This document shows, piece after piece, positions 27,031 through 36,695 of a stretch of 64,000 nucleotides of DNA; the first letter of the stretch is position 1, and each line of letters begins with the position of its first letter. This DNA is from Stentor coeruleus (taxonomy: Eukaryota; Ciliophora; Heterotrichea; Heterotrichida; Stentoridae), in contig MPUH01000311.1 in NCBI GenBank assembly GCA_001970955.1, positions 1 through 64,000 of the forward strand. The letters run 5' to 3'. Made by a program: the position numbers and the translations under genes. The notes below the pieces were generated by a model, which was not told the DNA's origin, ran no database searches, and saw nothing but the letters and a program-made list of their open reading frames with translations.

Positions 27031-29334
27031 CTAATTAATATTTAATTGTAAGAATCCTGTAAAAGATGCTTCAAGAGCTTGCAAATCAGCTATCTGCTGT
27101 TTAATTTCACTAATATCCAAATTCAAATCCACAGCACGTGATTGCAACTCACTAAGTTCATCTTCTTGTTCTTCTTCAGTCGAATAAAGCACTTCAAATT
27201 CCTCATCTCCAACAGGGCAATAATTGTTACTATCATCATAAACATGATAAAAATCTTCTTCACTACAATCTCCAGGTTCAGATGCTGATGCTTCATAACA
27301 AAGACTTGATGAATCACACCAACCACATTCAGGATTGTTTATACATGTTGAACATGATGTAAATGAGTCACAATCAACAGAAGAACATTGACCATATTCA
27401 AAAGATGCACATGTTGATGATGTTGGACCTGAAGAAGTACCTTCAACACACATATTCTCTGCTGGACACCAAACACAGCCTGAGTTTAATGTGCAACCTC
27501 CACATGATGTGAATGATGCACAGGTTGTGTCAATTTCTAAAGCTGATTCTAGGTCTGATATTGATTGCATTACTGAGTCGAGCTCATCTTGTTTTTCGTC
27601 TAGGGTGTTTAATAAGATTGATTCTGAAGCGAGTACTTGATAGGAGAGAATATCATCAAGTTCTAATTCTTCTGATGATTCTATAACTTCATCTTCAGTG
27701 GTATCATCTGTAACACTTTCATCTTCAGCAGTATCATCTGCTACAGCATCATCTACAGTATCATCAGCAGTATTATCAGCAGTATCATCTGCAGTATCAT
27801 CTGCAGTATCATCAGCAGTATCATCAGCAGTATCATCAGCAGTATCATCAGCAGTATCATCAGCAACATCATCAGCAGTATCATCAGCAGTATCATCAGC
27901 AGCAGCATCAGCAGCAGCATCATCAGCAGTATCATCTACAGTATCGTCAGCAGCATCATCTGCAGTATCATCAGCAGTATCATCTGCAGCATCATCAGCA
28001 GCATCATCAGCAGTATCATCAGCAGCATCATCTGCAGTATCATCAGCAGCATCATCTGCAGTATCATCGGCAGTATCATCTGCAGTATCATCAACAGCAT
28101 CATCTGCAGTATCATCGGCAGTATCATCAGCAGCATCATCTCCAGCATCATCAGCAGTATCATCAGCAGTATCATCTGCAGCATCATCAGCAGCAGCATC
28201 AGCAACATCATCAACAGCATCATCTGCAGTATCATCGGCAGCATCATCAGCAGCGTCATCTACAGCATCATCAGCATCATCTGCAGTATCATCAGCAGCA
28301 TCATCTGCAGTATCATCTGCAGCATCATCAGCAGTATCATCTGCAGCATCATCAGCAGTATCATCTGCAGTATCATCAGCAGTATCATCAACAGCATCAT
28401 CTGCAGTATCATCAGCAGCATCATCTGCAGTATCATCAGCAGTAGCATCAGCAGCATCATCTGCAGTGTCATCAGCAGCATCATCTGCAGTATCATCAGC
28501 AGCATCATCTGCAGCATCATCAGCAGTATCATCTGCAGCATCATCAGCAGTATCATCTGCAGTATCTTCAGTATCATCAGCAGTATCATCATCAGCAGCA
28601 TCATCAGCAGTATCATCAGCAGTATCATCTACAGTATCATCAGTAGCATCATCTGCAGTATCATCAGCAGTATCATCGACAGTATCATCTGCAGTATCAT
28701 CAGCAGTATCATCGACCGTGTCATCTGCAGTATCATCTACAGTATCATCAGCAGCATCATCTGCAGTATCATCAACAGCAGTATCTGTAGTGCTATCAGC
28801 AGTATCATCTGCAGTATCATCGACTGTGTCATCTGCAGTAGTATCATCTGCAGTATCATCAGCAGCAGCATCTGCAGTATCATCAGCAGCATCATCTGCA
28901 GTATCATCAGCAGCATCTGTAGTGTCATCAGCAGCATCATCTGCAGTATCATCAGCAGTATCATCGACTGTATCATCAGCAGTATCATCGACTGTGTCAT
29001 CAGCAGTAGTATCATCTACAGTATCGTCAGCAGCAGCATCTACAGTATCGTCAGCAGCAGCATCATCAGTAGCATCATCTGCAGTATCATCTACAGTATC
29101 ATCAGCAGTATCATCGACTGTGTCATCTGCAGTAGTATCATCTACAGTATCGTCAGCAGTATCATCAACAGTGTCATCTGTGGTGGTTGTGGATTCATCT
29201 TCAGTAGCATCAGTTTCAGTGTCCTGCTGGACTAAAGATAAATAAGGCATCATTGGCTGGTGTAATTTCACTGATACCTGTGCAGTCTGCACAATACATA
29301 GCAACAGTAAGACTCCTAAGACTTTAGCCTTCAT
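27031..29334 (-). CDS. Secreted Asp-rich repeat protein with Cys-rich (PSI-like) C-terminal region
   Basis: 767 aa. A signal peptide is clear (MKAKVLGVLLLLCIVQTAQV). Residues about 45-550 are four-residue repeats of the type A-D-D-T, with V-D-D-T, A-D-D-A and E-D-x variants, making a very long acidic tract. Residues about 598-705 hold two Cys-rich units (CASFTSCGGCTLNSGCVWC and CDSFTSCSTCINNPECGWC), which match plexin/PSI-type repeats with their C-x(2)-C-x(5)-C-x-W-C core. A short coiled coil ends the chain. The product should be secreted or at the cell surface; the acidic tract could bind calcium or act as a spacer, which is inference. It could belong to the extracellular coat or a secretory granule. 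Confidence 0.82.
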   Translation of the reverse strand: MKAKVLGVLLLLCIVQTAQVSVKLHQPMMPYLSLVQQDTETDATEDESTTTTDDTVDDTADDTVDDTTADDTVDDTADDTVDDTADDATDDAAADDTVDAAADDTVDDTTADDTVDDTADDTVDDTADDTADDAADDTTDAADDTADDAADDTADAAADDTADDTTADDTVDDTADDTADSTTDTAVDDTADDAADDTVDDTADDTVDDTADDTADDTVDDTADDTADDATDDTVDDTADDTADDAADDDTADDTEDTADDTADDAADDTADDAADDAADDTADDAADDTADDAADATADDTADDAADDTADDAVDDTADDTADDTADDAADDTADDAADDTADDAADDTADDADDAVDDAADDAADDTADDAVDDVADAAADDAADDTADDTADDAGDDAADDTADDTADDAVDDTADDTADDTADDAADDTADDAADDTADDAADDAADDTADDTADDAADDTVDDTADDAAADAAADDTADDTADDVADDTADDTADDTADDTADDTADDTADDTADNTADDTVDDAVADDTAEDESVTDDTTEDEVIESSEELELDDILSYQVLASESILLNTLDEKQDELDSVMQSISDLESALEIDTTCASFTSCGGCTLNSGCVWCPAENMCVEGTSSGPTSSTCASFEYGQCSSVDCDSFTSCSTCINNPECGWCDSSSLCYEASASEPGDCSEEDFYHVYDDSNNYCPVGDEEFEVLYSTEEEQEDELSELQSRAVDLNLDISEIKQQIADLQALEASFTGFLQLNIN
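27698..29200. repeat. 12-bp-period coding minisatellite (A-D-D-T repeat)
   Basis: About 1.5 kb of trinucleotide-based repeat, built on GCAGATGATACT on the coding (-) strand. Because the unit lacks stops in most frames, several frames on both strands are open through it, including a 515-codon frame on + encoding Ala/Ser/Val repeats. The scattered third-base and unit variants (GTC, GCT, AGC blocks) show slippage and homogenisation rather than a single recent expansion. Confidence 0.92.
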
Positions 29335-30069
29335 ATTATAATATACGTTTTTTCCATGATTAATCAGACCATAATATGAGAATTTAAAACTTTTCCTTAT
29401 TAAAGTACTACGAAAGATTTATTAGGATTTCATATCAGAAGTGCTTAAATATTGCCAGTGGTTCTTATCGATTATCTTTGATATCATGGTGATTTTATTG
29501 ATCTTCTGTGTTCAATTAGTGCTTTCTCAGCAGTTTTCCAAGTTTCTTATTTTCAAGACATACTAGATATTGGATCACTATCAAACTTAACTATTATACT
29601 ATTAAAGTATATAATTTTTGTCTATAAGAATATTTATTTAATAGTTCCTTTGATAAATTTGATTATCATGAATATTTATTTAATCGTTCCTTTGATAAAT
29701 TTGATTATCATTTGCATTACTCGAACAATATCATAACTATATAATTTATTACCTGCAACTAATTCTATATAGTCCTACTTTCATCAACAAATATATTTAA
29801 ATAAATTTTTAAACAATCCAATAAATCTTCTAACACAATAGAGTAAGCATAAATGATATGCTTTCCAAAAAAAATTCTAATAAACCTTATTATATTTTCT
29901 AAACAGTTATCCTATAATCAACTTCCTATTAAACAACTAATTTCTCTATAAGTAATCATTAAATACAAAATTTATTTCATAATCTTAATTCAAAGACATT
30001 TCTTCAAACTAAATCATTTGAATTTGCTAAGATTTTCAACTCTAATATGGCTTATAGTTATAAAAGAAA
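29335..30069. other. Divergent intergenic region
   Basis: No gene seen. It holds a 42-bp tandem duplication (29628-29711). The right part from about 29720 is C- and A-rich before the DIxGA gene. Confidence 0.45.
29628..29711. repeat. 42-bp tandem duplication
   Basis: Two adjacent 42-bp copies beginning GAATATTTATTTAAT and ending GATTATCAT, differing at one base (TAG versus TCG). Noncoding; recent. Confidence 0.93.
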
Positions 30070-31647
30070 ATGTTTACAATAACAGCTGAAGACTTTCCCC
30101 CAAAGAAAAAAAAGTGGATTCGCCCTGGGGCTAATTCCTTAAGGACTGATGATATAGAAGGTGCTAGACCTAAGCTACCAGGTTATCAATATATGAACAA
30201 GCCAAATTTTTATTCAGTTGAAGACATTGAAAAAGCTAGCCCTCAACCTAGATATCGATCATTAAACAAACCTGAATACAATTTACAGACAAATGATATT
30301 CCGAATGCTAGTCCAAGTTCAGTTAACTTTAAAACTAACAGAAAAGGTCACAACCCCTTAACTCCTGAATATAATCTCGCAACTTTTTCAGTCAAACCTT
30401 CAACACCGCCTAGGTTTATTAGAGACACTATTGATATTGATGATATAGAAGGGTCTAAACCATCGATATACTCCAAGTGGCAGACTAGGAATACAACTGA
30501 TATTTCAGATATTCCTGGGGCAACTGCAAGACAGAAAAAAGACTTAATTAAACCTGACCTGATGAACCCTAAGGACATAAACACTTTGGAAGTGTTTGAA
30601 AGTAAACGTAAAACTAACCCACTAATGCCAGAATATCTATCTCGTGATGAAAACAACAAGCTCATTAAAATCGGTCCAGTCGACGGGAGTATTCCAAAAA
30701 GATCAGTAAATCTGTCACAAAGTCCTCATTCAAGACATTTGGATACCAAAGACATTGATGGGGCAACAGCAGGGACAAAAGGAAATGGACCTTTAGGTAC
30801 CAAACTCCGTAACTATATAAGAAGTCCAAATGATACTTTAGATATAGAAGGTGCTCAATCAGGAACATATAAAAAAGGTATAAGCACAATAAGAGAAACA
30901 AATCCCTTAGACCCAGATTACACTTGGATGACTGAAGAACCAAGTACTGAAGTTAAAAAAATTGCTGAAACCTTACCAAACGACAAATTCTTCATAAAAA
31001 ACCAAGCTAAATTCTGGGGTGCTACACCTTCTGTATCAGAAATCTCATCAAGAAAACCATCTGAACCTCCAACACCAGGAAATGATGACTTAAAAAGAAA
31101 TGCTAAACGATTCTATGGTCATGATCTTGGAACACCCAATACTTTGCAACTGGAATTTAATAAAAACGCGACAAAGTTTTTTGAACCAACAGGGAAAATC
31201 AATCAAATTTCTTATTTACCTGAAGGAAGTATACATAAAACTAAAAAAAAAACTGCTTATGTTGATTTAGATTCACAATCATATCAAGACAATGCTAAAA
31301 AGTTCTTTTATGGTAATACTCCTTTACAAAGTAGGACTAGTAGTAGTGTTGATCCAGCATTTAGACATGCGATGAATGATTTTTATGCAGTGACACCTTT
31401 ACAATCACAGGGAAATAAAGCTGAAACACCTATTGTAAGTACAAATTTGCCTATAGTTTCACAGAAAGGATCATCAAGGAATTCAGAGGCTTCAGAGTAT
31501 AAATTTTCCTTATCACGTGCTGAAATCGGCAAGCCTGTTCAGATTTTACATGATGGCGAAGTTAAGAAAAGTAATACTGGGTCGATTAGTGGCCATTCAG
31601 AAAGAAAGTCATTGACAGCTGCAGCAAAACAACAGCTTTATAGTTAA
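30070..31647 (+). CDS. DIxGA-repeat protein, protist-specific
   Basis: 525 aa. The first 300 residues carry at least nine copies of a short motif D-I-x-G/K/N-A/S (DDIEGARPKLPGYQYM, EDIEKASPQPRY, NDIPNASPSS, DDIEGSKP, SDIPGATA, KDIDGATAG, LDIEGAQSG) alternating with N-P-L-x-P-x-Y words (HNPLTPEYNL, TNPLMPEYLS, TNPLDPDYTW). The second half has another repeat, x-N-A-K-K/R-F-[FY]-G (KRNAKRFYGHD, QDNAKKFFYGN). Pro- and Ser-rich linkers imply an extended chain. I recall similar motifs in protist proteins of unknown function. Regular spacing suggests a decorator of a periodic lattice such as a microtubule, but this is inference. Confidence 0.75.
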   Translation: MFTITAEDFPPKKKKWIRPGANSLRTDDIEGARPKLPGYQYMNKPNFYSVEDIEKASPQPRYRSLNKPEYNLQTNDIPNASPSSVNFKTNRKGHNPLTPEYNLATFSVKPSTPPRFIRDTIDIDDIEGSKPSIYSKWQTRNTTDISDIPGATARQKKDLIKPDLMNPKDINTLEVFESKRKTNPLMPEYLSRDENNKLIKIGPVDGSIPKRSVNLSQSPHSRHLDTKDIDGATAGTKGNGPLGTKLRNYIRSPNDTLDIEGAQSGTYKKGISTIRETNPLDPDYTWMTEEPSTEVKKIAETLPNDKFFIKNQAKFWGATPSVSEISSRKPSEPPTPGNDDLKRNAKRFYGHDLGTPNTLQLEFNKNATKFFEPTGKINQISYLPEGSIHKTKKKTAYVDLDSQSYQDNAKKFFYGNTPLQSRTSSSVDPAFRHAMNDFYAVTPLQSQGNKAETPIVSTNLPIVSQKGSSRNSEASEYKFSLSRAEIGKPVQILHDGEVKKSNTGSISGHSERKSLTAAAKQQLYS

Positions 31648-31833
31648 TAGACTTAGAATGAGATAGATTATCTTAATAAACTTTTGATTATTAAATAAGG
31701 TTTTATTATAAGAATGAATTTAAAAACTTTTTTATACTGAAAAAGTGTTTTTATGTATTTTTACGATTTTTATTGATAGAATTTAACAAATTCGAGATTT
31801 TATATAAAATACTTATAGTCTGTAGAGCTTTAC

Positions 31834-32739
31834 TTATCCAGACTTTTCATTTTTAATCAACTCTCTCCAAGACTCGGAAAATTCTTCTACTTTAGCCATA
31901 AACTCTTGATGAAATCCTGCTCCTGAAGGTGGGACTATATTTAATTTCGGGACAATATTTGGCTTTATATCATTTCCACTACAAGTTGGGATAATTTTCA
32001 TACTACTACTCATTGAAGTTTTTTTGTCTTTTTTACTGTTTTTTTCATAATATTGTTGTATATGCATCTCAACTGGTACACCTTGTTTTTTCATATATCC
32101 CAATATAGAATTGAACTGATCACTACTTTTTTTGAAAGTCTTTTTTTCGTCAAGAAGAGTTTTTATAGTACTCCGAAGCTCGGTAATTTGGCTTCGATAC
32201 TTTTCTGTCTCTATTTCAGATTGAGGAGGTATTTGAGACAAATCCTCTGGAGCTTTAAAGCAATCCTTAAGCCCAAGAGCAATTGCTGCTAAAATCTTTT
32301 TCAAATTAGAGTCATAAGTGCCTAATCTCTGTAAAGCTTCAATATACACCAAATATCTTAGTGAATTCTTACTAGCTTTAACTTGTTCAGACAGATACGT
32401 CTCAATTGATGTTAAAATATTATATTTTGAATCATTTGAAGACTTTGAAGTTGTAGATGAATCGATAATATCTGATGAAGTCGATATTATATGAGATTGA
32501 TTATGAGGTTTTTTATTTAAAGGCGTCACATTTGCTGAAAGCATTTGATTAAATTTTTGCTTAAGGGCTGAGTTGGATCTTGATTGCTTTAAAGAGATAA
32601 CTTTCTGTGAAGTGCCTATGGTTTTAGAAAGGCTCATGCGCATTTCTTCAGAGATAATTTTCCCTGGTTTTTGTGAACTAGCGTGGAAGGCTTCGATTTT
32701 TGCACCGTGCGTTGGAATTTTTAATTTGCGGACGTTCAT
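31834..32739 (-). CDS. Helical/coiled-coil protein, possibly TSNAXIP1-N-like
   Basis: 301 aa. The first 100 residues are basic and Ser-rich. Residues about 105-165 form helices with ILTSIETYLSEQ, YLVYIEALQRLGTYDSNLKK and ILAAIALGLKDCF, which loosely resemble the N-terminal domain of translin-associated factor X interacting proteins (leucines, then a Y-x-x-x-[FL] helix, then a tYxxxLxxI helix). A coiled coil follows at about 180-235. The similarity is weak and could be chance. It converges with the DIxGA gene across 186 bases. Confidence 0.62.
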   Translation of the reverse strand: MNVRKLKIPTHGAKIEAFHASSQKPGKIISEEMRMSLSKTIGTSQKVISLKQSRSNSALKQKFNQMLSANVTPLNKKPHNQSHIISTSSDIIDSSTTSKSSNDSKYNILTSIETYLSEQVKASKNSLRYLVYIEALQRLGTYDSNLKKILAAIALGLKDCFKAPEDLSQIPPQSEIETEKYRSQITELRSTIKTLLDEKKTFKKSSDQFNSILGYMKKQGVPVEMHIQQYYEKNSKKDKKTSMSSSMKIIPTCSGNDIKPNIVPKLNIVPPSGAGFHQEFMAKVEEFSESWRELIKNEKSG

Positions 32740-32941
32740 AATTATCTTGAATCAGCAGTTGAATATAGATTTATTATCTATTTTAATAATCCACATATCT
32801 TCACTAATAAGAAATTTTTCAATTTAGCTTTTGGCGAAACCCAGCCAACCAATCCCCTTCTTTAAAAAACCCCTGAAAACCCTAAAACACATAAAAAATT
32901 GCTTCACCCTAATCATAATCTCCAAACTACCTAAAATATAT

Positions 32942-33622
32942 TTAAAAAAACAGCTCCTGGTTAGTTTTCTCAAGCAATCTTTGGTTCAAATCGCTAATAA
33001 TCTTCGTCAAATGCTCAACACCCTTATTCTTCCTATTAACAGTCGCTTCAATTTCCTCAGCCTCACATCCGAACTCATCAAAAATCTCATCTTCAAGCAT
33101 CTTCATCTGTATATTCAATTCATTAGGATCATTTTCATTAAACTCTTCAACTTTTGATATATAAAATTCTAATATTTCTTCTAAGCGCATCGACACTAAA
33201 GAAATATTTTTATTGTTTTCAACACAGCATAACTTAGAAAGTGCTAATTTCACATCATCATCATTTTCATAATGTTTATAAGACTCAGCAAGAGTTTCTT
33301 CAGTAAGTTTATTTTTGCATAAAACATCTTCAATAGATTTTTGTATATATTCTTTTGCTTGGGTTTTTAAATCTTTGATTAAGTTCCTATATTCACGTCC
33401 TCCACGATGGGCTGCTCGACGCTTTTTCCTGTTAAGTTTGAGGACGACTTGGAATTTTTGTGAATAATCAGCACGGATTTGCTTGAGGAGGAATATTAGT
33501 GAGCTTTTGTCTAGAACTTTTACGCTTTGATATTTTAGATGGTTTGAAGATTGGTAGAGAAGGTAGACTCCGGTGGCTACTGCAAGAATAGAGCCGCAGC
33601 CATAGGCGACAAACTTCTTCAT
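32942..33622 (-). CDS. Membrane-anchored helical protein of unknown function
   Basis: 226 aa. One hydrophobic segment at the N-terminus (residues 3-22, FVAYGCGSILAVATGVYLLY), short and followed by basic residues, fits a signal anchor or a mitochondrial outer-membrane-type tail. The rest is highly charged and helical; a basic cluster LNRKKRRAAHRGGREYRNL lies at about 64-82, and the C-terminal 80 residues are an acidic coiled coil (LEEILEFYISKVEEFNEND). No family recognised. Its start is preceded by a noncoding ATGATG-rich minisatellite. Confidence 0.65.
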   Translation of the reverse strand: MKKFVAYGCGSILAVATGVYLLYQSSNHLKYQSVKVLDKSSLIFLLKQIRADYSQKFQVVLKLNRKKRRAAHRGGREYRNLIKDLKTQAKEYIQKSIEDVLCKNKLTEETLAESYKHYENDDDVKLALSKLCCVENNKNISLVSMRLEEILEFYISKVEEFNENDPNELNIQMKMLEDEIFDEFGCEAEEIEATVNRKNKGVEHLTKIISDLNQRLLEKTNQELFF

Positions 33623-34265
33623 AATAGGTATAATATAAATATGATGGTATAGATATGATGATTTAGATATGATGTTATAGTTATGATAATATAGATATGA
33701 TGATTTAGATATGATGATATAGATAAAATATTAGGGAAGGGTAGATTTTAAAATCACCTTTTTTTTTGGGGATGATTGAATAGAAGATTTTATTAGATTT
33801 TTTGGGTTTAGAGAATAGATTTGGATATTGAGAATAGGAGGTTTAGAATTTTGAGTTAGATTGAATAGTGTGATAGGTTATGATAGATATTATACGGAGG
33901 GAATTTTTAGGAAAATTTTTTGGAAATTAGATTTTTTGTATCACGAGATATATAAAGCTAACTATTTTGTACTGAAATTTATAGAGGAATGATTGGATTT
34001 ATGTATAATCATAGGTTGGGTTCAGTAAATATTTTTTGTCTGTGTTAAAATATATGATTCATAAAATGATTTTTATTATGGATATGCGTATCTTATTTAT
34101 ATGATACCTAAAATCTCATAAAAGCATACAAAACTAAATCAATAATCCGGATAAACCCTAAACTAATCACTTTGCAACCATCAAAATCATATCATCTAAT
34201 CCATTCAATCCACATCTCTCTACACTCCAAATTCTTCCTATTAACCTAAAACTTTAAATCTATAA
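33623..34265. other. Divergent intergenic region
   Basis: No gene seen. Holds an A/T minisatellite (33640-33724) near the - strand start. G-rich on + to about 34050, then C-rich up to the CCCH gene. Confidence 0.45.
33640..33724. repeat. Imperfect ATGATG(A/G)TATAGAT minisatellite
   Basis: Roughly seven units of 10-14 bp built from ATGATG and TTTAGAT/TATAGAT words, ending only about 18 bases upstream of the ATG of the - strand gene. On that strand it reads as ATCATCATATCTAAATC-like repeats within the expected promoter region. Confidence 0.8.
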
Positions 34266-35186
34266 ATGGAAAGCAAGGTTCTTGAGAACTTATACGATTA
34301 CTCAACTGAACAGCCTCTCCACAAACGTTATATGACCAGTTATCTAGTCCGCAAGTGTTCTGGTTGTAAAGATCTCCCATGTCTAAACAGTCATTCAGGT
34401 CAATCTCAACGTCGTCAGCCAATTCTCTATAGTACAGGTGTGTGGAATTATAGACCAACAGCATGTGATAAATCTTCCTGTCCCTACAAAGAGCTCTGTC
34501 TTTATGCTCATAACAAAGAAGAAATCGATTTCCATCCTTTAGTATACAAAACTCGTATCTGTGAAGGTAAATGTAACAAAAATGAAGCAACATGTCCTTA
34601 TGCTCATGGTGATTTACGTCAACGTCCACCTCTTCCATCAGTTCTCTTCGATGTTAATATTTTCAAAGTTTTCCCATGTCAAATCACAATGCACCACAAC
34701 CATAAAATCTGTGATAAATATCACAATCAACAAAAAGATCGAAGAAGAGACTTAAAAAAAATATACTATACACCTGAAAAATGCCCAAAAGAACATTGTG
34801 AAGATGAAAATTGCCTTTTTTCACATAATGAATTTGAATATTTTTATCATGATGATTGTTATAAAACTGAACCATGTCCTTATCCTAATTGTGCATTATC
34901 ATATACATGTCCATATTTACATCCTCATGATTATAAGATATTAGAAGATGCTAGGGTACAAAGAGAAATGATGGAGTTGAAAGATAAAAAGGAGATGCTA
35001 GAGAGTATGTGTAAAAGGGAAGAAGAGGATTATGAAGAATTTTTGAAGTATAGTTGTGTAAAATGTGGAAAAGTGGGTGATGAAATTTTTTTGTGTGGGC
35101 ATTTGGTGTGTAAGGAATGTGCTCAATATTGCTATTGTGTTGTGTGTAAGAAACCAAGTAGTTCGATTGTGGTCCAGGATGTATAA
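34266..35186 (+). CDS. CCCH zinc-finger and RING protein, Unkempt-like
   Basis: 306 aa. CCCH fingers in series, with C-x(5-8)-C-x(4-5)-C-x3-H spacing: the one ending CPYKELCLYAH at about 80, YKTRICEGKCNKNEATCPYAHG at about 98, then FPCQITMHHNHKICDKYH, KCPKEHCEDENCLFSH and CPYPNCALSYTCPYLH. A C-terminal RING (about 262-300) reads CVKCGKVGDEIFLCGHLVC then CAQYCYCVVC. Unkempt-type proteins pair CCCH fingers that bind mRNA with a RING, so RNA binding with possible ubiquitin-ligase activity is likely. The stop at 35184-35186 lies inside GTATAATTTAATTAG (35181-35195), which fits the 15-nt intron pattern; if spliced, the protein would end DKL at 35204 instead of DV. Confidence 0.83.
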   Translation: MESKVLENLYDYSTEQPLHKRYMTSYLVRKCSGCKDLPCLNSHSGQSQRRQPILYSTGVWNYRPTACDKSSCPYKELCLYAHNKEEIDFHPLVYKTRICEGKCNKNEATCPYAHGDLRQRPPLPSVLFDVNIFKVFPCQITMHHNHKICDKYHNQQKDRRRDLKKIYYTPEKCPKEHCEDENCLFSHNEFEYFYHDDCYKTEPCPYPNCALSYTCPYLHPHDYKILEDARVQREMMELKDKKEMLESMCKREEEDYEEFLKYSCVKCGKVGDEIFLCGHLVCKECAQYCYCVVCKKPSSSIVVQDV

Positions 35187-35538
35187 TTTAATTAGAAATT
35201 ATGAAGTTTTTAGGTTTTTTAGGCAAGGTTTTAGTAATAGAGTTTTAAATAGATAAAATATGCTGGGTAATATCTTTTAAGAATATATGTGAAATGCTTG
35301 ATTACTATATTTTTTTGAGAGCTTTTAATCAAATCAGTCTGTTTTTGCTTGTATTTTCACACAAATCATAGCCAAAAGATTTTTTTTTTATATTTTCCCA
35401 AGTATCTACATCACAAAACTACAACTTTTCCTCATATTTGAAAACAAAACTCTAAACCCCAAGCTAAAACCAACTTTTTAAACGCAAACTCAACATAAAA
35501 ACTCCAAATAAAGCCCTGGACATATTTGCAAATAATAA
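35187..35538. other. Intergenic region
   Basis: No gene seen apart from the possible terminal intron and three-codon exon of the preceding gene (to 35204). C-rich from about 35390, the 5' flank of RPL35. Confidence 0.45.
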
Positions 35539-35910
35539 ATGGTGAAAGTCAAAGCATCTGAGCTAAGAAAGAAAGACCAAGACCAACTGAAAAAGCAAGT
35601 TGAAGACTTTAAAAATGAACTTTCTACGCTAAAAGTTGCTAAAGTTGCAGGAGGTGCCCCAGCCAAGCTTGCCAAAATCAAGATTGTGAGAAAATCAATT
35701 GCTACAGCTTTAACTGTAATCCATGAAAAGAAACTGGAAAAGGTTAGACTTGATAGCAAAGGAAAGAAGTACCAACCACTTGATGTTAGAGGCAAGAGAA
35801 CTAGGGCTATTCGCAGAAGACTTACAAAGAAACAACAGAATAAGCTTGTGCTTCGTGTGCTCAAACGAAAACAAAACTTCCCTCAAAGAAGATTTGCCGT
35901 GGCTAAGTAA
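35539..35910 (+). CDS. RPL35: 60S ribosomal protein L35 (uL29)
   Basis: 123 aa, exactly the normal eukaryotic length. uL29 sits by the polypeptide exit tunnel and helps bind the signal recognition particle and translocon. The match is unbroken: VKASELRKKDQDQLKKQVED with ELSTLKVAKVAGG, then KIKIVRKSIATALTVIHEKK, and the basic eukaryotic end PLDVRGKRTRAIRRRLTKKQ finishing in FPQRRFAVAK. The ATG follows CAAATAATAA. Codon use is richer in AAG and G/C-ending codons than nearby genes, as for RPS10. Confidence 0.97.
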   Translation: MVKVKASELRKKDQDQLKKQVEDFKNELSTLKVAKVAGGAPAKLAKIKIVRKSIATALTVIHEKKLEKVRLDSKGKKYQPLDVRGKRTRAIRRRLTKKQQNKLVLRVLKRKQNFPQRRFAVAK

Positions 35911-36695
35911 TTTAGTATTAACTACACGTTGAGTAAAGATATGAATAAAAATTTTTTTATAAAGGGGAATAAGTTTTTTTTTTTTAAGTGTATAGGATAA
36001 ATATTATAGGCTGATAGATGAAAGGGTATGAATGATTTTGCATAATATGGAATAGATAAAGGGTATGTTAGGATGATTTATTTTAGGTTTTTTGAAGGTT
36101 TGGGGATGATGAGAAATTAAAATAAGAGTTTTGTGTGATGATACTTTTATTGGAATTTTTGAATGTGTGGAAGAGGGTTATTTTTGACTGGGTTTTTGGT
36201 TCTGGGTGTTGTTGTGGAAGGTTGAGTTGGCAATTTAGTTTTGTGAGTTTTTTAATTGTCATAAGATTCCCTTTTAGTAAATATTTTTATATATAAAACT
36301 TTATATCTAATCCTAATAAACCTTAAAACCCATAATTTATGCACAAAACAAAAATCATTCATAAAAGCCACACAAGCCTTGCTCAATATTCCTTTTTCAG
36401 TCCTAATAATATAATTATAAACTTTGAAAAAGTTTAAGAAATTTACTCCCAGAAGATTATACCAAAGCCTGAATGAGCAGCACCTTCTTATAACCTTTAA
36501 AAAATATTTCAATATCATTCTCATTCTTTACAAAAATTCTCTTTTCACAAAAATGAGTATAGCAAATTGATATAAAAAACTTAACAGCATTAACCATGGA
36601 AATAAACAAAATTTTATAAGGAAATATTATCATATTAAATACATTCTAAATCCAATCTCATAACCCTTAACTATTAATTAAAAACTCCATTTATA
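35911..36695. other. Intergenic region with composition switch
   Basis: No supported gene. G- and T-rich to about 36260 (3' flank of RPL35), then C- and A-rich to 36695. The - strand frame at 36252-36524 lies in the C-rich half and was rejected. Confidence 0.5.

Noticed and set aside
27753-29015. Several - strand Ile/Leu/Met-rich frames
   Set aside because: Alternate frames of the same repeat DNA, with no start context or domain.
27698-29245. 515-codon + strand frame of Ala/Ser/Val repeats
   Set aside because: It is the antisense of the A-D-D-T repeat; the opposite strand has a signal peptide and Cys-rich domain and normal flanks, this frame has neither.
36252-36524. 90-aa - strand frame
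   Set aside because: Lies in the C-rich 5' flank of the 36696 gene; A/T-driven hydrophobic composition, no domain.
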